A DNA stretch of 11,093 nt from Ruminococcaceae bacterium UBA5295 (GTDB taxonomy: Bacteria > Bacillota > Clostridia > Oscillospirales > Acutalibacteraceae), in the NCBI GenBank assembly GCA_002411365.1, contig DHSD01000026.1, positions 1-11,093 of the forward strand, written 5' to 3'. The notes below the pieces were generated by a model. The model did no database searches. It was not told where the DNA came from and was given only the letters and a program-made list of their open reading frames with translations. Position 1 is the first letter of the stretch. Every line of letters begins with the position of its first letter. Made by a program: the position numbers and the translations under genes. Shown here piece after piece: positions 1 through 6,010 of this stretch.

Positions 1-290
1 TCCCGGTCATTCCGGGCAATTTCGAGGGTGCTACGGGACAGCCTGTCCTGCCCGACCGCCTCGGCTACAATCTCCGCTATGTAGTCCATTCTGCCGATGC
101 TGATATGGTCAAGGTCCAGATGCCCGGCACGCTGCGGCAGGTGATGCTTCCGGGCGGTTATTCTATGGCGGCAGTGTACTCGCTGTCGGTGAGATTCTTC
201 ACGCGCCGGCTGACCATCTGACGGAGTAACAGCGCTGAGAATGCGCGCCGGCCATTTGCTCACGGGTTGTGCAAAATGCAATCTGCTCAT
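1..290 (-). CDS. Possible fifth gene of the small-gene operon (partial)
   Basis: ATG at 288-290 is preceded by GGAAGGAGG (complement of 300-308) at about nine bases, one of the best ribosome binding sites in the window. It sits right at the stop codon of the XRE gene upstream. The frame stays open for 96 codons to the left edge. The protein starts MSRLHFAQPVSKWPARILSAV, has an Arg/His-rich middle and then a helical stretch (MDYIAEIVAEAVGQDRLSRS). No family is recognised. Favouring reality are the binding site and the continuity with four same-strand small genes. Against it, the Arg/His-rich middle is typical of a frame complementary to a true gene, and the plus strand is also open here. Confidence 0.4.
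   Translation of the reverse strand, partial: MSRLHFAQPVSKWPARILSAVTPSDGQPAREESHRQRVHCRHRITARKHHLPQRAGHLDLDHISIGRMDYIAEIVAEAVGQDRLSRSTLEIARNDR
3..221 (+). CDS. C-terminal end of an unidentified protein (partial; strand uncertain)
   Basis: An open frame enters from the left edge and ends at TGA 219-221, giving 72 visible residues. It has strong G/C bias at third codon positions and reads like a beta-rich soluble protein, with runs such as LGYNLRYVVHSADAD and VRFFTRRLTI at the C terminus. I do not recognise the family; a vague resemblance to DUF961/YdcP-type proteins of integrative elements is recollection only. The opposite strand is open through the same bases in a codon-aligned frame (see 1-290, minus), and that frame has a Shine-Dalgarno and ATG, so the two readings compete. 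Codon composition favours this strand; operon context favours the other. No start is visible because the gene begins outside the window. Confidence 0.35.
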   Translation, partial: PVIPGNFEGATGQPVLPDRLGYNLRYVVHSADADMVKVQMPGTLRQVMLPGGYSMAAVYSLSVRFFTRRLTI

Positions 291-296
291 TTTGAT

Positions 297-542
297 TCAC
301 CTCCTTCCAATGAGCCAATCAACACTCACGCTCAGGATATCGGCGAGTGCGTTAAGCTCATAATCTGTTACGTAACGGATTTGTCCTTCCAGCTTTGAAA
401 GGCTTGAAGCGTTCATATTAATACCATTGACCTGAAGCTGAGCTAAGAGTTCTTTTTGCTTCATGCCCTGATTTTTACGTGCTGTTTCAACACGTAAGCC
501 CACCATGTTACGGGTTCCTAAAACTTGTTTACGCAGTCTCAT
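297..542 (-). CDS. XRE-family helix-turn-helix regulator (81 aa)
   Basis: A small transcriptional regulator consisting almost entirely of one Cro/C1-type helix-turn-helix domain. The N-terminal segment MRLRKQVLGTRNMVGLRVE leads into helix 1. The helix-turn-helix lies at about residues 23-52 (KNQGMKQKELLAQLQVNG followed by NASSLSKLEGQ), and the C-terminal helix SVSVDWLIGRR is typical of short XRE proteins. The ATG at 542 has AAGGAGGG at eight bases. The start overlaps the preceding Cys-rich gene by 14 nt, so translation is probably coupled. Proteins with this VLGTRN...GMKQKELL pattern are common in accessory regions of Clostridia (recollection). The likely role is repressor of the surrounding mobile-element module; the operator is not identified. 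An antitoxin role was considered, but no toxin gene is obvious beside it. Confidence 0.85.
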   Translation of the reverse strand: MRLRKQVLGTRNMVGLRVETARKNQGMKQKELLAQLQVNGINMNASSLSKLEGQIRYVTDYELNALADILSVSVDWLIGRR

Positions 543-702
543 TGACTTGTCCCTCCTTCCTTAACGGGCACCACATTGGGCTTGTCCGAAAGTGTCTGTT
601 AAGCCTCTGGTGTGCCTGCCGGCAGAAGCGTATCGGCTTGCCTATATCAGTGTCCTCAACACAGTACTCACAGTTTGAGCAGCAGGGTTCTAATTTTTTC
701 AT
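529..702 (-). CDS. Small Cys-rich protein (57 aa), probable zinc-binding
   Basis: ATG at 700-702 is preceded by AAAGGAGG at a normal distance, and the frame runs 57 codons to TAA at 529-531. The product starts MKKLEPCCSNCEYCVED and carries Cys at 7, 8, 11, 14, 27 and 45, including a CxxCxxC core and a WCP motif near the end. This arrangement suggests a small zinc-ribbon-like fold. No function is known to me. Its 3' end overlaps the XRE gene by 14 nt, and the ribosome binding site for XRE lies inside it, so the two are probably translated together. It lies 23 bp downstream of the 726-935 gene. Coding status rests on the binding site, cysteine spacing and operon position. Confidence 0.65.
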   Translation of the reverse strand: MKKLEPCCSNCEYCVEDTDIGKPIRFCRQAHQRLNRHFRTSPMWCPLRKEGQVNETA

Positions 703-725
703 GGTTTGTCCTCCTTTCTGCCCGG

Positions 726-935
726 TCAGGCAGATTTCTGCTGCTCATCGAGTACCTTTTCGGCGGCATCCAGCACACCGGGAGCATAGCCGCCAAGGTA
801 TGATCCATTCAGGATTTCACAAAAGCGGCTGTATGCGAGCGTCGAATATCCCTTAACTCTGACAAGCCTCCACAACCATTTGATAGTGTGCTCGCCGTCG
901 ATAAGCCGTTTTTTAATTTCTTTGTATTCTTCCAA
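726..935 (-). CDS. Small Cro/XRE-like DNA-binding protein (69 aa)
   Basis: Start is TTG at 933-935, preceded by AAAGGGGG at about seven bases; no ATG is available in this frame upstream. The TTG lies two bases after the stop of the 938-1183 gene, indicating one transcript and reinitiation. The protein (EEYKEIKKRLIDGEHTIKWL, later FCEILNGSY and VLDAAEKVLDEQQ) has the layout of short phage/element HTH proteins: an N-terminal helix with IKKRL, a middle helix-turn-helix ending in an LNG turn, and a C-terminal VL helix. The HTH assignment is inferred from pattern, not from a named family match. It probably acts in control of the mobile module, but no target is visible. Confidence 0.6.
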   Translation of the reverse strand: MEEYKEIKKRLIDGEHTIKWLWRLVRVKGYSTLAYSRFCEILNGSYLGGYAPGVLDAAEKVLDEQQKSA

Positions 936-937
936 CT

Positions 938-1183
938 TTATGCCCCCTTTGCTAATAGATTTCGATACCAGGTATAAAACTTTGCTGTTGGGATAAAGAA
1001 TCCTCTATTTGCCGACCCTGGCTTTTGCCATCCCATGCCAAACGAATTTGGCATCATCAGGTATGCCCGCACACTCCCACCATCGCACCCGAGAAAGTTG
1101 GAAACAGCTTTCAAGGCAACATTCAACCCCGGTTCCGGAACGCCTGTCACGTACAACTGCAAGTCTTCTGTCTCCCGGTACAA
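938..1183 (-). CDS. Excisionase-like winged-helix protein (81 aa, start uncertain)
   Basis: The frame ends at TAA 938-940 and can begin at TTG 1181-1183; an in-frame TGA lies three codons before this TTG. The segment NVALKAVSNFLGCDGGSVRAY followed by NRGFFIPTAKFYTWYRN resembles MerR/Xis-type winged helix proteins, in which a recognition helix is followed by an IPxxxFxxWY strand and helix. The call is by pattern only. There is no convincing ribosome binding site before the TTG (CGGAGA abuts it), so the native N terminus may have been lost where the AT-rich cassette at about 1270-3640 joined this module, or an internal start may be used. It is the first gene of the minus-strand small-gene operon. 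Confidence 0.5.
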   Translation of the reverse strand: MYRETEDLQLYVTGVPEPGLNVALKAVSNFLGCDGGSVRAYLMMPNSFGMGWQKPGSANRGFFIPTAKFYTWYRNLLAKGA

Positions 1184-1260
1184 TCTCCGTCAGTACGGCA
1201 GCGTCAAGGTTCTGGAAGGACTTGAAACAGAGAAGAAGAACCTTTGCAGTGCATAAGTAT

Positions 1261-1301
1261 GATAACAAATACGGCCCCAAGACAAAAATGCCTTGGGGCC
1301 G
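1261..1301 (-). terminator. Rho-independent terminator after the ATPase gene
   Basis: A perfect 10-bp stem pairs CGGCCCCAAG (1272-1281) with CTTGGGGCCG (1292-1301) around a 10-nt loop. On the minus strand it is followed by a T-rich stretch (TATTTGTTAT). It lies 23 bp beyond the stop of the ATPase gene and would end that transcript before the small-gene module. Confidence 0.75.
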
Positions 1302-1324
1302 GTTCTTTGAATGCAGGTGTCCTA

Positions 1325-2182
1325 CTATGCTATCTCAAGTTGACGAGGACAATATTTTTTTACTATTTTAATTATAGTCCTGCAAATTTCTTTATATTGT
1401 GGATCAGATATTATGCTATCTTGATCAAGCGATGCATTTAGCAAACTATGGGAACCTATCTGAATGGCACTAAACAAGGTAGTTAATTTACCTTTATTAA
1501 TTCTAGTCTCACTATCATCTCTCCTGATATCACTTTCAAGTACATCAATTGGACAATTTGTATTTGGAAAGAAAAAATTAGCAACATTTTCAAGGATGAA
1601 TCTACAATGATTGGGAATAAACGTCTTCTGCTCTAGGGAAACATCTGATTCTTGCATAGCTATATTCTTAATAACTTTTAATTTTTCCATGTATAATGTT
1701 TCCTCTTTTTCTCCGGATACATATATGCTTCCCGCAATTGAAAAATCCAATTTCCCAAAATTTTGGTTGCTTCTATATTTCAACATATTATAAAAGATAT
1801 TATTATGTGTAAGGACAATGAATTGAGTTGTTGTTTTCATTCGATCATAGAGTGAATCGATAAATGACTTTATATTGTAAATAAAATCATAATCTAGTGA
1901 TGATATAGGATCGTCAATTACTATCAGTTCAATATTTTGGCTGAATTTTAGTGCGATTTCTGCGACAAATAAAAAAAAGGCAATAACTGTTTTTTCTCCA
2001 TCGCTTAGGTAACTATTAATACTATGACTAATGTTTTTTGAATTCAAAACAAGGTTGAACTGTGGATCAACCTGAAATTTTGATAGTCCAATATCATTGA
2101 GAATTTCATTCATTTTTTTAATTAATGGCTTTTTCTGTGATAAATCTTGCAAATAAGTTTCTTTGGATATATCCATAGCCAT
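1325..2182 (-). CDS. C-terminal fragment of the AAA_13/RloC-like ATPase (285 codons)
   Basis: This fragment holds the second half of the ATPase head: signature SYLSDGEKTVIAFF (57-70), Walker B LIVIDDPISSLD (87-98) and H-loop VLTHNN (123-128). The remaining 150 residues match the position of the nuclease domain in PrrC/RloC proteins. R194-F-I-L-E198 and H245 form a plausible Arg-Glu-His triad, although the E-to-H gap of 47 is longer than the roughly 32 I recall for PrrC. The ATG at 2182 has no Shine-Dalgarno and is probably not a true start; it only marks where the shifted frame opens. Confidence 0.6.
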   Translation of the reverse strand: MAMDISKETYLQDLSQKKPLIKKMNEILNDIGLSKFQVDPQFNLVLNSKNISHSINSYLSDGEKTVIAFFLFVAEIALKFSQNIELIVIDDPISSLDYDFIYNIKSFIDSLYDRMKTTTQFIVLTHNNIFYNMLKYRSNQNFGKLDFSIAGSIYVSGEKEETLYMEKLKVIKNIAMQESDVSLEQKTFIPNHCRFILENVANFFFPNTNCPIDVLESDIRRDDSETRINKGKLTTLFSAIQIGSHSLLNASLDQDSIISDPQYKEICRTIIKIVKKYCPRQLEIA

Positions 2183-2949
2183 TCTTTTGCTTCTAGTGCC
2201 AATTGAAATAATTTCTGATAATCGCTTGAATATGTGTGAGCAAGCTTTGGCTTTAAGAATTTATCTATATAATTATCTCTGACTCTTTTTTTATTAATGG
2301 CAGCATATTTCAGATTTGTATCTAGTTGTAAAAGTTCAGAATTGATATACTTAATATCGCTAAATTTCTCTTTGTCTATACTCAGTTCATAATCAGTAGA
2401 AATATTTCTTGTGATGTTTTGGGGTTCAAGTTTGGAAGCTATAGCTTTAGTTAATTCATCTTTAATGTCACAGATATATTTTTCCATACCACTTATTTTG
2501 CTTATAACTTTTTCAAAAGTCGGCATAATTTTCTCGTAGTTTTTGAGTTGATGTTTAATAACATCATAATTCTGATACATATTATATTGCTTATTAATAG
2601 CCTCCAGGAGCAAAGCTAATTGCTCTTTTGTTTTAGAACGTTCTGATTTTGCGAAGCTGTTATAGGCACTAATCATTTGCTTAGTTGCATCATCTAATGA
2701 CCTATTACAAAAAGGACAACAGTCTTTCTCTATAATATTTATGCCATCCTTTATCCATCTCTGCACTTCTTCTGGTTTTTGGGCCACTATCCTACTAGCA
2801 AACTCTGTCTTCTCATTATCTTCCGAAAACTTTAGTAATTTTATCAATGCGCAACAATAGTCACTGAACTTTTGTAAATACTGTTCATCAATGAATGCTG
2901 AAATATTATTATTATCGGATACACCACTATAGGTTTTATATTCATCCAA
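2122..2949 (-). CDS. Middle fragment (coiled coil and Cys hook) of the AAA_13/RloC-like ATPase
   Basis: The frame shown starts at a TTG without a ribosome binding site. Reading further upstream it stays open back to the TAA at 3019-3021, so about 23 more codons belong to it. It is charged and helical throughout, with a central CCPFCNRSL at residues 76-84 whose C-x-x-C lies between two helical arms, as in zinc-hook proteins such as Rad50 and RloC. After EAKEW (near 2180) the frame runs into a short non-homologous tail (LWIYPKKLICKIYHRKSH), the mark of the frameshift. Confidence 0.55.
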   Translation of the reverse strand: MDEYKTYSGVSDNNNISAFIDEQYLQKFSDYCCALIKLLKFSEDNEKTEFASRIVAQKPEEVQRWIKDGINIIEKDCCPFCNRSLDDATKQMISAYNSFAKSERSKTKEQLALLLEAINKQYNMYQNYDVIKHQLKNYEKIMPTFEKVISKISGMEKYICDIKDELTKAIASKLEPQNITRNISTDYELSIDKEKFSDIKYINSELLQLDTNLKYAAINKKRVRDNYIDKFLKPKLAHTYSSDYQKLFQLALEAKEWLWIYPKKLICKIYHRKSH

Positions 2950-3018
2950 TAATGTTTTCTGATCTATTATTGTTGGGATTGTCTTAGTGGAAATTTGTTT
3001 AACAATATCTTCAACTAT

Positions 3019-3576
3019 TTATTTTGTATTTTGCTTTGAATCAACGAGTGCTTTATTTTCTGAAACATCACATATCATTTGCTGCTGATCATTAACAATA
3101 GTATTTGCATTATAATCGTCGTATGCTTTTTGTGCGATCTCATATTCTGCTTTTTTCATCATGTAGTCTTCTTTTAACGGATTTTGTAAATTCTCCGCTA
3201 TAGCATTTTTTACGCTAAAATTATTCGCACTGAAATCATTGATCTGAATCTTCTCTCTGGTATAATCGCTATTAAAGATGCAAATATTTCCTGAAAATTT
3301 ATCATGTCCCGGTGTAATAACAGTTCCATCAGATAGAACACAAGAAACATCAAGTGGCTCCGGACAATTCAATTTATGTAATGAACTAAAAATAGTACTT
3401 TTTTTATCATCTGAATAGTTGTCTGATAGCAGAGAAAAAATTTTTGTTATACTTGTTTTTCCACTGCCGTTGGCACCATAGATAACATTAAGCTTATCAT
3501 TAACAAAAGGAATTGACACATTGTTTTGAAAACATGAACAGCCAGAGTTTATATTAACTGAATTGATATATGCCAT
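3019..3576 (-). CDS. N-terminal fragment of the AAA_13/RloC-like ATPase (185 aa)
   Basis: ATG at 3574-3576 follows AAAGGGGA at a normal distance, and a consensus promoter lies just upstream, so this is the genuine 5' end of the gene. Walker A reads GANGSGKTS at residues 34-42, followed by the SITKIFSLL helix. GNICIFNSDYTREKI at about 95-110 corresponds to the conserved VFN...F segment of PrrC/RloC N-terminal domains. The first coiled-coil arm begins near residue 135 and is cut by TAA after NTK. If translated alone it would lack the signature and Walker B motifs and could not form an active ATP site. Confidence 0.65.
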   Translation of the reverse strand: MAYINSVNINSGCSCFQNNVSIPFVNDKLNVIYGANGSGKTSITKIFSLLSDNYSDDKKSTIFSSLHKLNCPEPLDVSCVLSDGTVITPGHDKFSGNICIFNSDYTREKIQINDFSANNFSVKNAIAENLQNPLKEDYMMKKAEYEIAQKAYDDYNANTIVNDQQQMICDVSENKALVDSKQNTK

Positions 3577-3610
3577 CTTGACAATCCCCTTTATTAATTA
3601 TTTTAGCCTA

Positions 3611-3639
3611 ATTATATTCCCAAATTGAACCAATTACAA
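3611..3639 (-). promoter_or_regulatory. Promoter of the ATPase gene
   Basis: On the minus strand TTGTAA (3634-3639) and TATAAT (3611-3616) are separated by exactly 17 bases. They lie about 35 bp before the ATG at 3576. Confidence 0.6.
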
Positions 3640-3667
3640 CGTAAAAAGCCATATTTTACATAATAGC

Positions 3668-3713
3668 GGCGCAGCCGTAGAGTCATTCCTCCACGGCTGC
3701 GCCTCTTTTTTTC
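3668..3713 (+). terminator. Orphan plus-strand rho-independent terminator
   Basis: GGCGCAGCCGT (3668-3678) pairs perfectly with ACGGCTGCGCC (3693-3703) and is followed by TCTTTTTTTC, so it works in the plus direction. No plus-strand gene lies upstream: 222-3660 encodes only minus-strand genes. It may be the remnant of a gene displaced by the accessory DNA, or it may block plus-strand transcription from entering the tRNA region. Confidence 0.7.
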
Positions 3714-3746
3714 TATTTTATCGTCCAAAATTAAAATAGGCGACAC

Positions 3747-3780
3747 AAAAAGAGTCACGAAAGCATTTCCTTTCGTGGCT
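3747..3780 (-). terminator. Rho-independent terminator of tRNA-Leu
   Basis: The arms at 3753-3763 and 3770-3780 form an 11-bp stem with one G-T wobble and a 6-nt loop. On the minus strand it is followed by CTTTTTGTGT. It lies just past the CCA end of the tRNA. Confidence 0.7.
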
Positions 3781-3784
3781 TAGA

Positions 3785-3867
3785 TGGTGCGGGTGACAGG
3801 ACTTGAACCTGCATGGTTTCCCACAAGAACCTAAATCTTGCGTGTCTGCCAATTCCACCACACCCGC
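3785..3867 (-). tRNA. tRNA-Leu (anticodon UAG)
   Basis: The acceptor strands GCGGGTG and CACCCGC pair perfectly. The discriminator base is A and CCA is encoded at 3785-3787. The anticodon arm CAAGA-TTTAGGT-TCTTG gives anticodon TAG, reading CUA and probably other CUN leucine codons. The variable arm is extended (TGGGAAACCA), as expected for leucine. The T arm contains GGTTCAAGTCC. The gene has its own promoter upstream and terminator downstream. Its 3' end points toward the accessory region. Confidence 0.95.
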
Positions 3868-3893
3868 AAATATGCGCCGCAGCGCATGAAAGT

Positions 3894-3922
3894 ATTATAC
3901 CTTAAAATCAGCTTTTTGGCAA
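3894..3922 (-). promoter_or_regulatory. Promoter of tRNA-Leu
   Basis: TTGCCA (3917-3922) and a perfect TATAAT (3894-3899) are 17 bases apart on the minus strand. They lie directly after the ynbB-like stop codon and 27 bp before the tRNA 5' end. A 6-bp hairpin (ATGCGC/GCGCAT, 3872-3887) sits between the -10 box and the tRNA. Confidence 0.6.
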
Positions 3923-5194
3923 TCAGCCGATTTTTAATTCGCCCTGTTCGAGCATCGACTGCGCGGCCAGCATCGCGCCAAGGCGGCCGCTCGGATAGTT
4001 AAGCGCTCCCTGCATCCACGCGGCATATGGTTCGCGCAGCGGTGCATCGGCCGAAAGCTCTATTGAGGCGCCGAGTGTAAAGGCACCGGCAGCCATAATC
4101 ACTTTGCAGTCATAGCCGGGCATGTCCCATGGCTCCGGCGTGACAAAAGAATCCACCGGCGCGCCTTTCTGCACACCCTGGCAGAAAGCAATCAGCGCTT
4201 TTTCCGTTTTCAGCCCGACAGTCTGAATAATATCGGCACGCGGCTCGTCATACTTTGGGGAAACTTCATAGCCAAAGATGTGGAAAAGCGCCGCTGTGAA
4301 CACAGCCGTTTTTAAAGCTTCTCCCGTTACAACAGGCGCATGGAAAGCGCCCATAAAAAGCTCACGGTTATTGCCGAGCGTAGCGCCAACGTCACGCCCT
4401 ACACCTGGCGCTGTAAGGCGGTATGAGCAGCTTTCCACAAGGTCTTTCCTTCCAGCAATATATCCGCCCGTCGGGGCAATGCCGCCGCCCGGGTTCTTTA
4501 TAAGCGAGCCGGCCATAAGGTCGGCACCGTGGGAAACCGGCTCGTCGCGCTGCACGAACTCGCCGTAGCAGTCGTCTACCATAACAATGCAGTCAGGCGC
4601 TTTCCGCTTCGCAATCTCTGCAATTTTTTCTATTTCTTCCACAAACAGCGACGGGCGCAGGCTGTACCCGCGTGAGCGCTGGATATACACCATGCGCACA
4701 CCCGGATTTACACGGCGCTCGATTTCCGCATAATCAGGTTTCCCTTCCGGCGTAAGGTCTACCTGCTCATATTTAATGCCAAATTCTTTCAGCGAACCGT
4801 TGCCATTGCCCGTAAGCCCAATAACAGGGCGCAGCGTGTCATAAGGTATCCCTGTAACACTCATCATGGTGTCCCCCGGGCGCAGCACGCCAAACAGCGC
4901 AACCGTAAGGGCATGCGTCCCACTGACAAAGTTATGCCGCACAAGCGCATCTTCCGCGCCGAACGCATCGGCAAAAACGCGGTCAAGCGTTTCGCGCCCC
5001 CTGTCGCCATAACCGTAGCCGGTCGAAGCGGCAAAATGGCTCTCGCTTACACCGTTTTTTATAAACGCCGCAAGCATCTTCTGCTCGTTCCAGTCAGCGG
5101 TTTCATCAATCTGCCTGAAAAACGGCTCTGCAAGTTTTTCCGCCTCTTCGGCTGCCTTCAGAATTTTAGTGTCGATTTTAAAATATGGATACAA
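3923..5194 (-). CDS. ynbB: Methionine gamma-lyase-like PLP enzyme (YnbB / 'aluminium resistance protein' family)
   Basis: A fold-type I PLP enzyme of 423 residues, the usual length for this family, which is distantly related to cystathionine/methionine gamma-lyases. Visible features are GYGYGDRGRETLDRVFADAFG (59-79), the cofactor-phosphate motif SGTHA (91-95), VMVDDCYGEFV (204-214) with the Asp that pairs with the pyridine nitrogen, and K233 in GSLIKNPGGG as the probable Schiff-base lysine. The substrate is not established for the family; C-S lyase activity on a sulfur amino acid is inferred from homology. The start is TTG at 5192-5194, with GAGGAG 10-11 bases before it and an in-frame TGA six codons upstream, so no ATG alternative exists. 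It lies 73 bp after the acetyltransferase and may have its own promoter. Confidence 0.85.
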   Translation of the reverse strand: MYPYFKIDTKILKAAEEAEKLAEPFFRQIDETADWNEQKMLAAFIKNGVSESHFAASTGYGYGDRGRETLDRVFADAFGAEDALVRHNFVSGTHALTVALFGVLRPGDTMMSVTGIPYDTLRPVIGLTGNGNGSLKEFGIKYEQVDLTPEGKPDYAEIERRVNPGVRMVYIQRSRGYSLRPSLFVEEIEKIAEIAKRKAPDCIVMVDDCYGEFVQRDEPVSHGADLMAGSLIKNPGGGIAPTGGYIAGRKDLVESCSYRLTAPGVGRDVGATLGNNRELFMGAFHAPVVTGEALKTAVFTAALFHIFGYEVSPKYDEPRADIIQTVGLKTEKALIAFCQGVQKGAPVDSFVTPEPWDMPGYDCKVIMAAGAFTLGASIELSADAPLREPYAAWMQGALNYPSGRLGAMLAAQSMLEQGELKIG

Positions 5195-5225
5195 CGTATA
5201 TATTACTCCTCACAGCCGAAGCTTT

Positions 5226-5256
5226 AAAATAAGCGCATGTCGTGTAATAATGTCAA
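5226..5256 (-). promoter_or_regulatory. Possible promoter of the ynbB-like gene
   Basis: TTGACA (complement of 5251-5256) precedes TTATTT/TATTTT (5226-5232) at 18-19 bases. The -35 box is perfect but the -10 box is weak. It lies in the 73-bp gap after the acetyltransferase gene. Confidence 0.35.
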
Positions 5257-5266
5257 AGCGCTGATG

Positions 5267-6010
5267 TCACTTAATCGGGAAAAGTGAGCTTGCCCAGTAA
5301 TCGTACGGTTCAAAGCCAATGGCATTGTAGAACGCCTCATTTTCACCCTGCATGCGAAAGATAAACATATTATGCCTGTTCAGCTTTTCGGCAAGGGTAC
5401 TTACCGCGGCATGGCCGTAACCGTGGCGGCGCAGGCCCGGCACGCACGCAACCGCGGCAATAACGGCAGCATCATCTGTGATGGCAGTGCAGACGGCGCA
5501 CGACGCAAGCCTCCCGCCCTGGTATACACCTGCTGAAAGTGCTGTGCCATGGCGTGTGCGGAAAGATAAGTCCATATAAAATGCCTCGAATTCCGGCACC
5601 GGAAAGCTCTCGCTCTTTACCTGCTCAAGGAGCGTGTAGATATCCCGCGGGCTTGGGTTCATCACCGTGTCGGCATAAACGCCATGCACGATATTTTCGG
5701 GGTGGAGCACCATAATATCCCCGCATGAGGAAATTGGAAGCCCGACGTGCTCCGCCGTTTTAAGCGGGCAGCAAAGCTGCTTCAGGTCAAGTGTGCGCAG
5801 AAACGCAAACAGCTCATCCGTATCTGTTTCCTGCCCTTCCAGCAGTACAGCCTCGTCATCTATCCTTGCGACTACAGTGCCCCCTTCCTGCATCCAGAAC
5901 TGCTCGAACGGCTGGCTGAGCCCATAGGCAGAGGCCGCCGAGAGAATTTTGCATCCGAACGGTGTGTTGCTTGGGACATCAGGCATCTTATCAGTTAATA
6001 ATTTCAGCAT
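5267..6010 (-). CDS. GNAT-family N-acetyltransferase
   Basis: A 247-residue protein with a C-terminal GNAT domain. Motif A is VACVPGLRRHGYGHAAVSTL (about 188-207), in which R-R-H-G-Y-G-H forms the acetyl-CoA pyrophosphate loop. NEAFYNAIGFEPYDYW (224-239) is the typical final strand-helix. The N-terminal 130 residues are poorly conserved-looking and may form a substrate-selecting or degenerate second GNAT-like half. The substrate cannot be predicted. The ATG at 6010 overlaps the end of the preceding M42 gene by 7 nt and has no strong Shine-Dalgarno, so translation probably depends on coupling. Position at the end of the murD-M42-M42 operon hints at a housekeeping or peptide/amino-acid related role, but this is weak inference. 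Confidence 0.85.
   Translation of the reverse strand: MLKLLTDKMPDVPSNTPFGCKILSAASAYGLSQPFEQFWMQEGGTVVARIDDEAVLLEGQETDTDELFAFLRTLDLKQLCCPLKTAEHVGLPISSCGDIMVLHPENIVHGVYADTVMNPSPRDIYTLLEQVKSESFPVPEFEAFYMDLSFRTRHGTALSAGVYQGGRLASCAVCTAITDDAAVIAAVACVPGLRRHGYGHAAVSTLAEKLNRHNMFIFRMQGENEAFYNAIGFEPYDYWASSLFPIK

Larger units (their letters stand above)
1325..3576 (-). pseudogene. RloC/PrrC-like AAA_13 ATPase (candidate anticodon nuclease), broken by one stop and one frameshift
   Basis: Three fragments join into one protein of about 750 residues. The first and second share a frame and are separated only by TAA at 3019-3021. The second and third overlap in different frames at 2122-2182, consistent with loss of one A in the AAAA run just before 2182. 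In order it has Walker A (GANGSGKT), a VFN-type segment (CIFNSDYTREKI), a long coiled coil with CCPFCN, the signature LSDGEK, Walker B (LIVIDDPISSLD), an H-loop (LTHNN), and then RFILE plus a downstream His. PrrC and RloC are ABC-type ATPases that cut tRNA anticodon loops when phage infection disturbs restriction or DNA integrity, and RloC has a zinc-hook coiled coil. The nuclease assignment is inference; a general AAA_13 defence ATPase is the alternative. The cassette is clearly more AT-rich than its flanks, suggesting transfer. Confidence 0.6.

Noticed and set aside
1005..1280. 91-codon minus-strand frame overlapping the excisionase-like gene
   Set aside because: Its ATG lies inside the terminator stem, it has no ribosome binding site and its composition is unlike a real protein. 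The 938-1183 frame has motif support.
2122..2190. Programmed -1 frameshift joining the two ATPase fragments
   Set aside because: The A-run gives no X-XXY-YYZ heptamer and no stem or pseudoknot is evident downstream; the gene also has an in-frame stop, so mutation is simpler.
3785..3810. Attachment-site repeat of the tRNA-Leu 3' end
   Set aside because: I looked for a second copy of the GGTTCAAGTCCTGTCACCCG segment in 1-3780 and saw none; the other end of any element would be outside the window.
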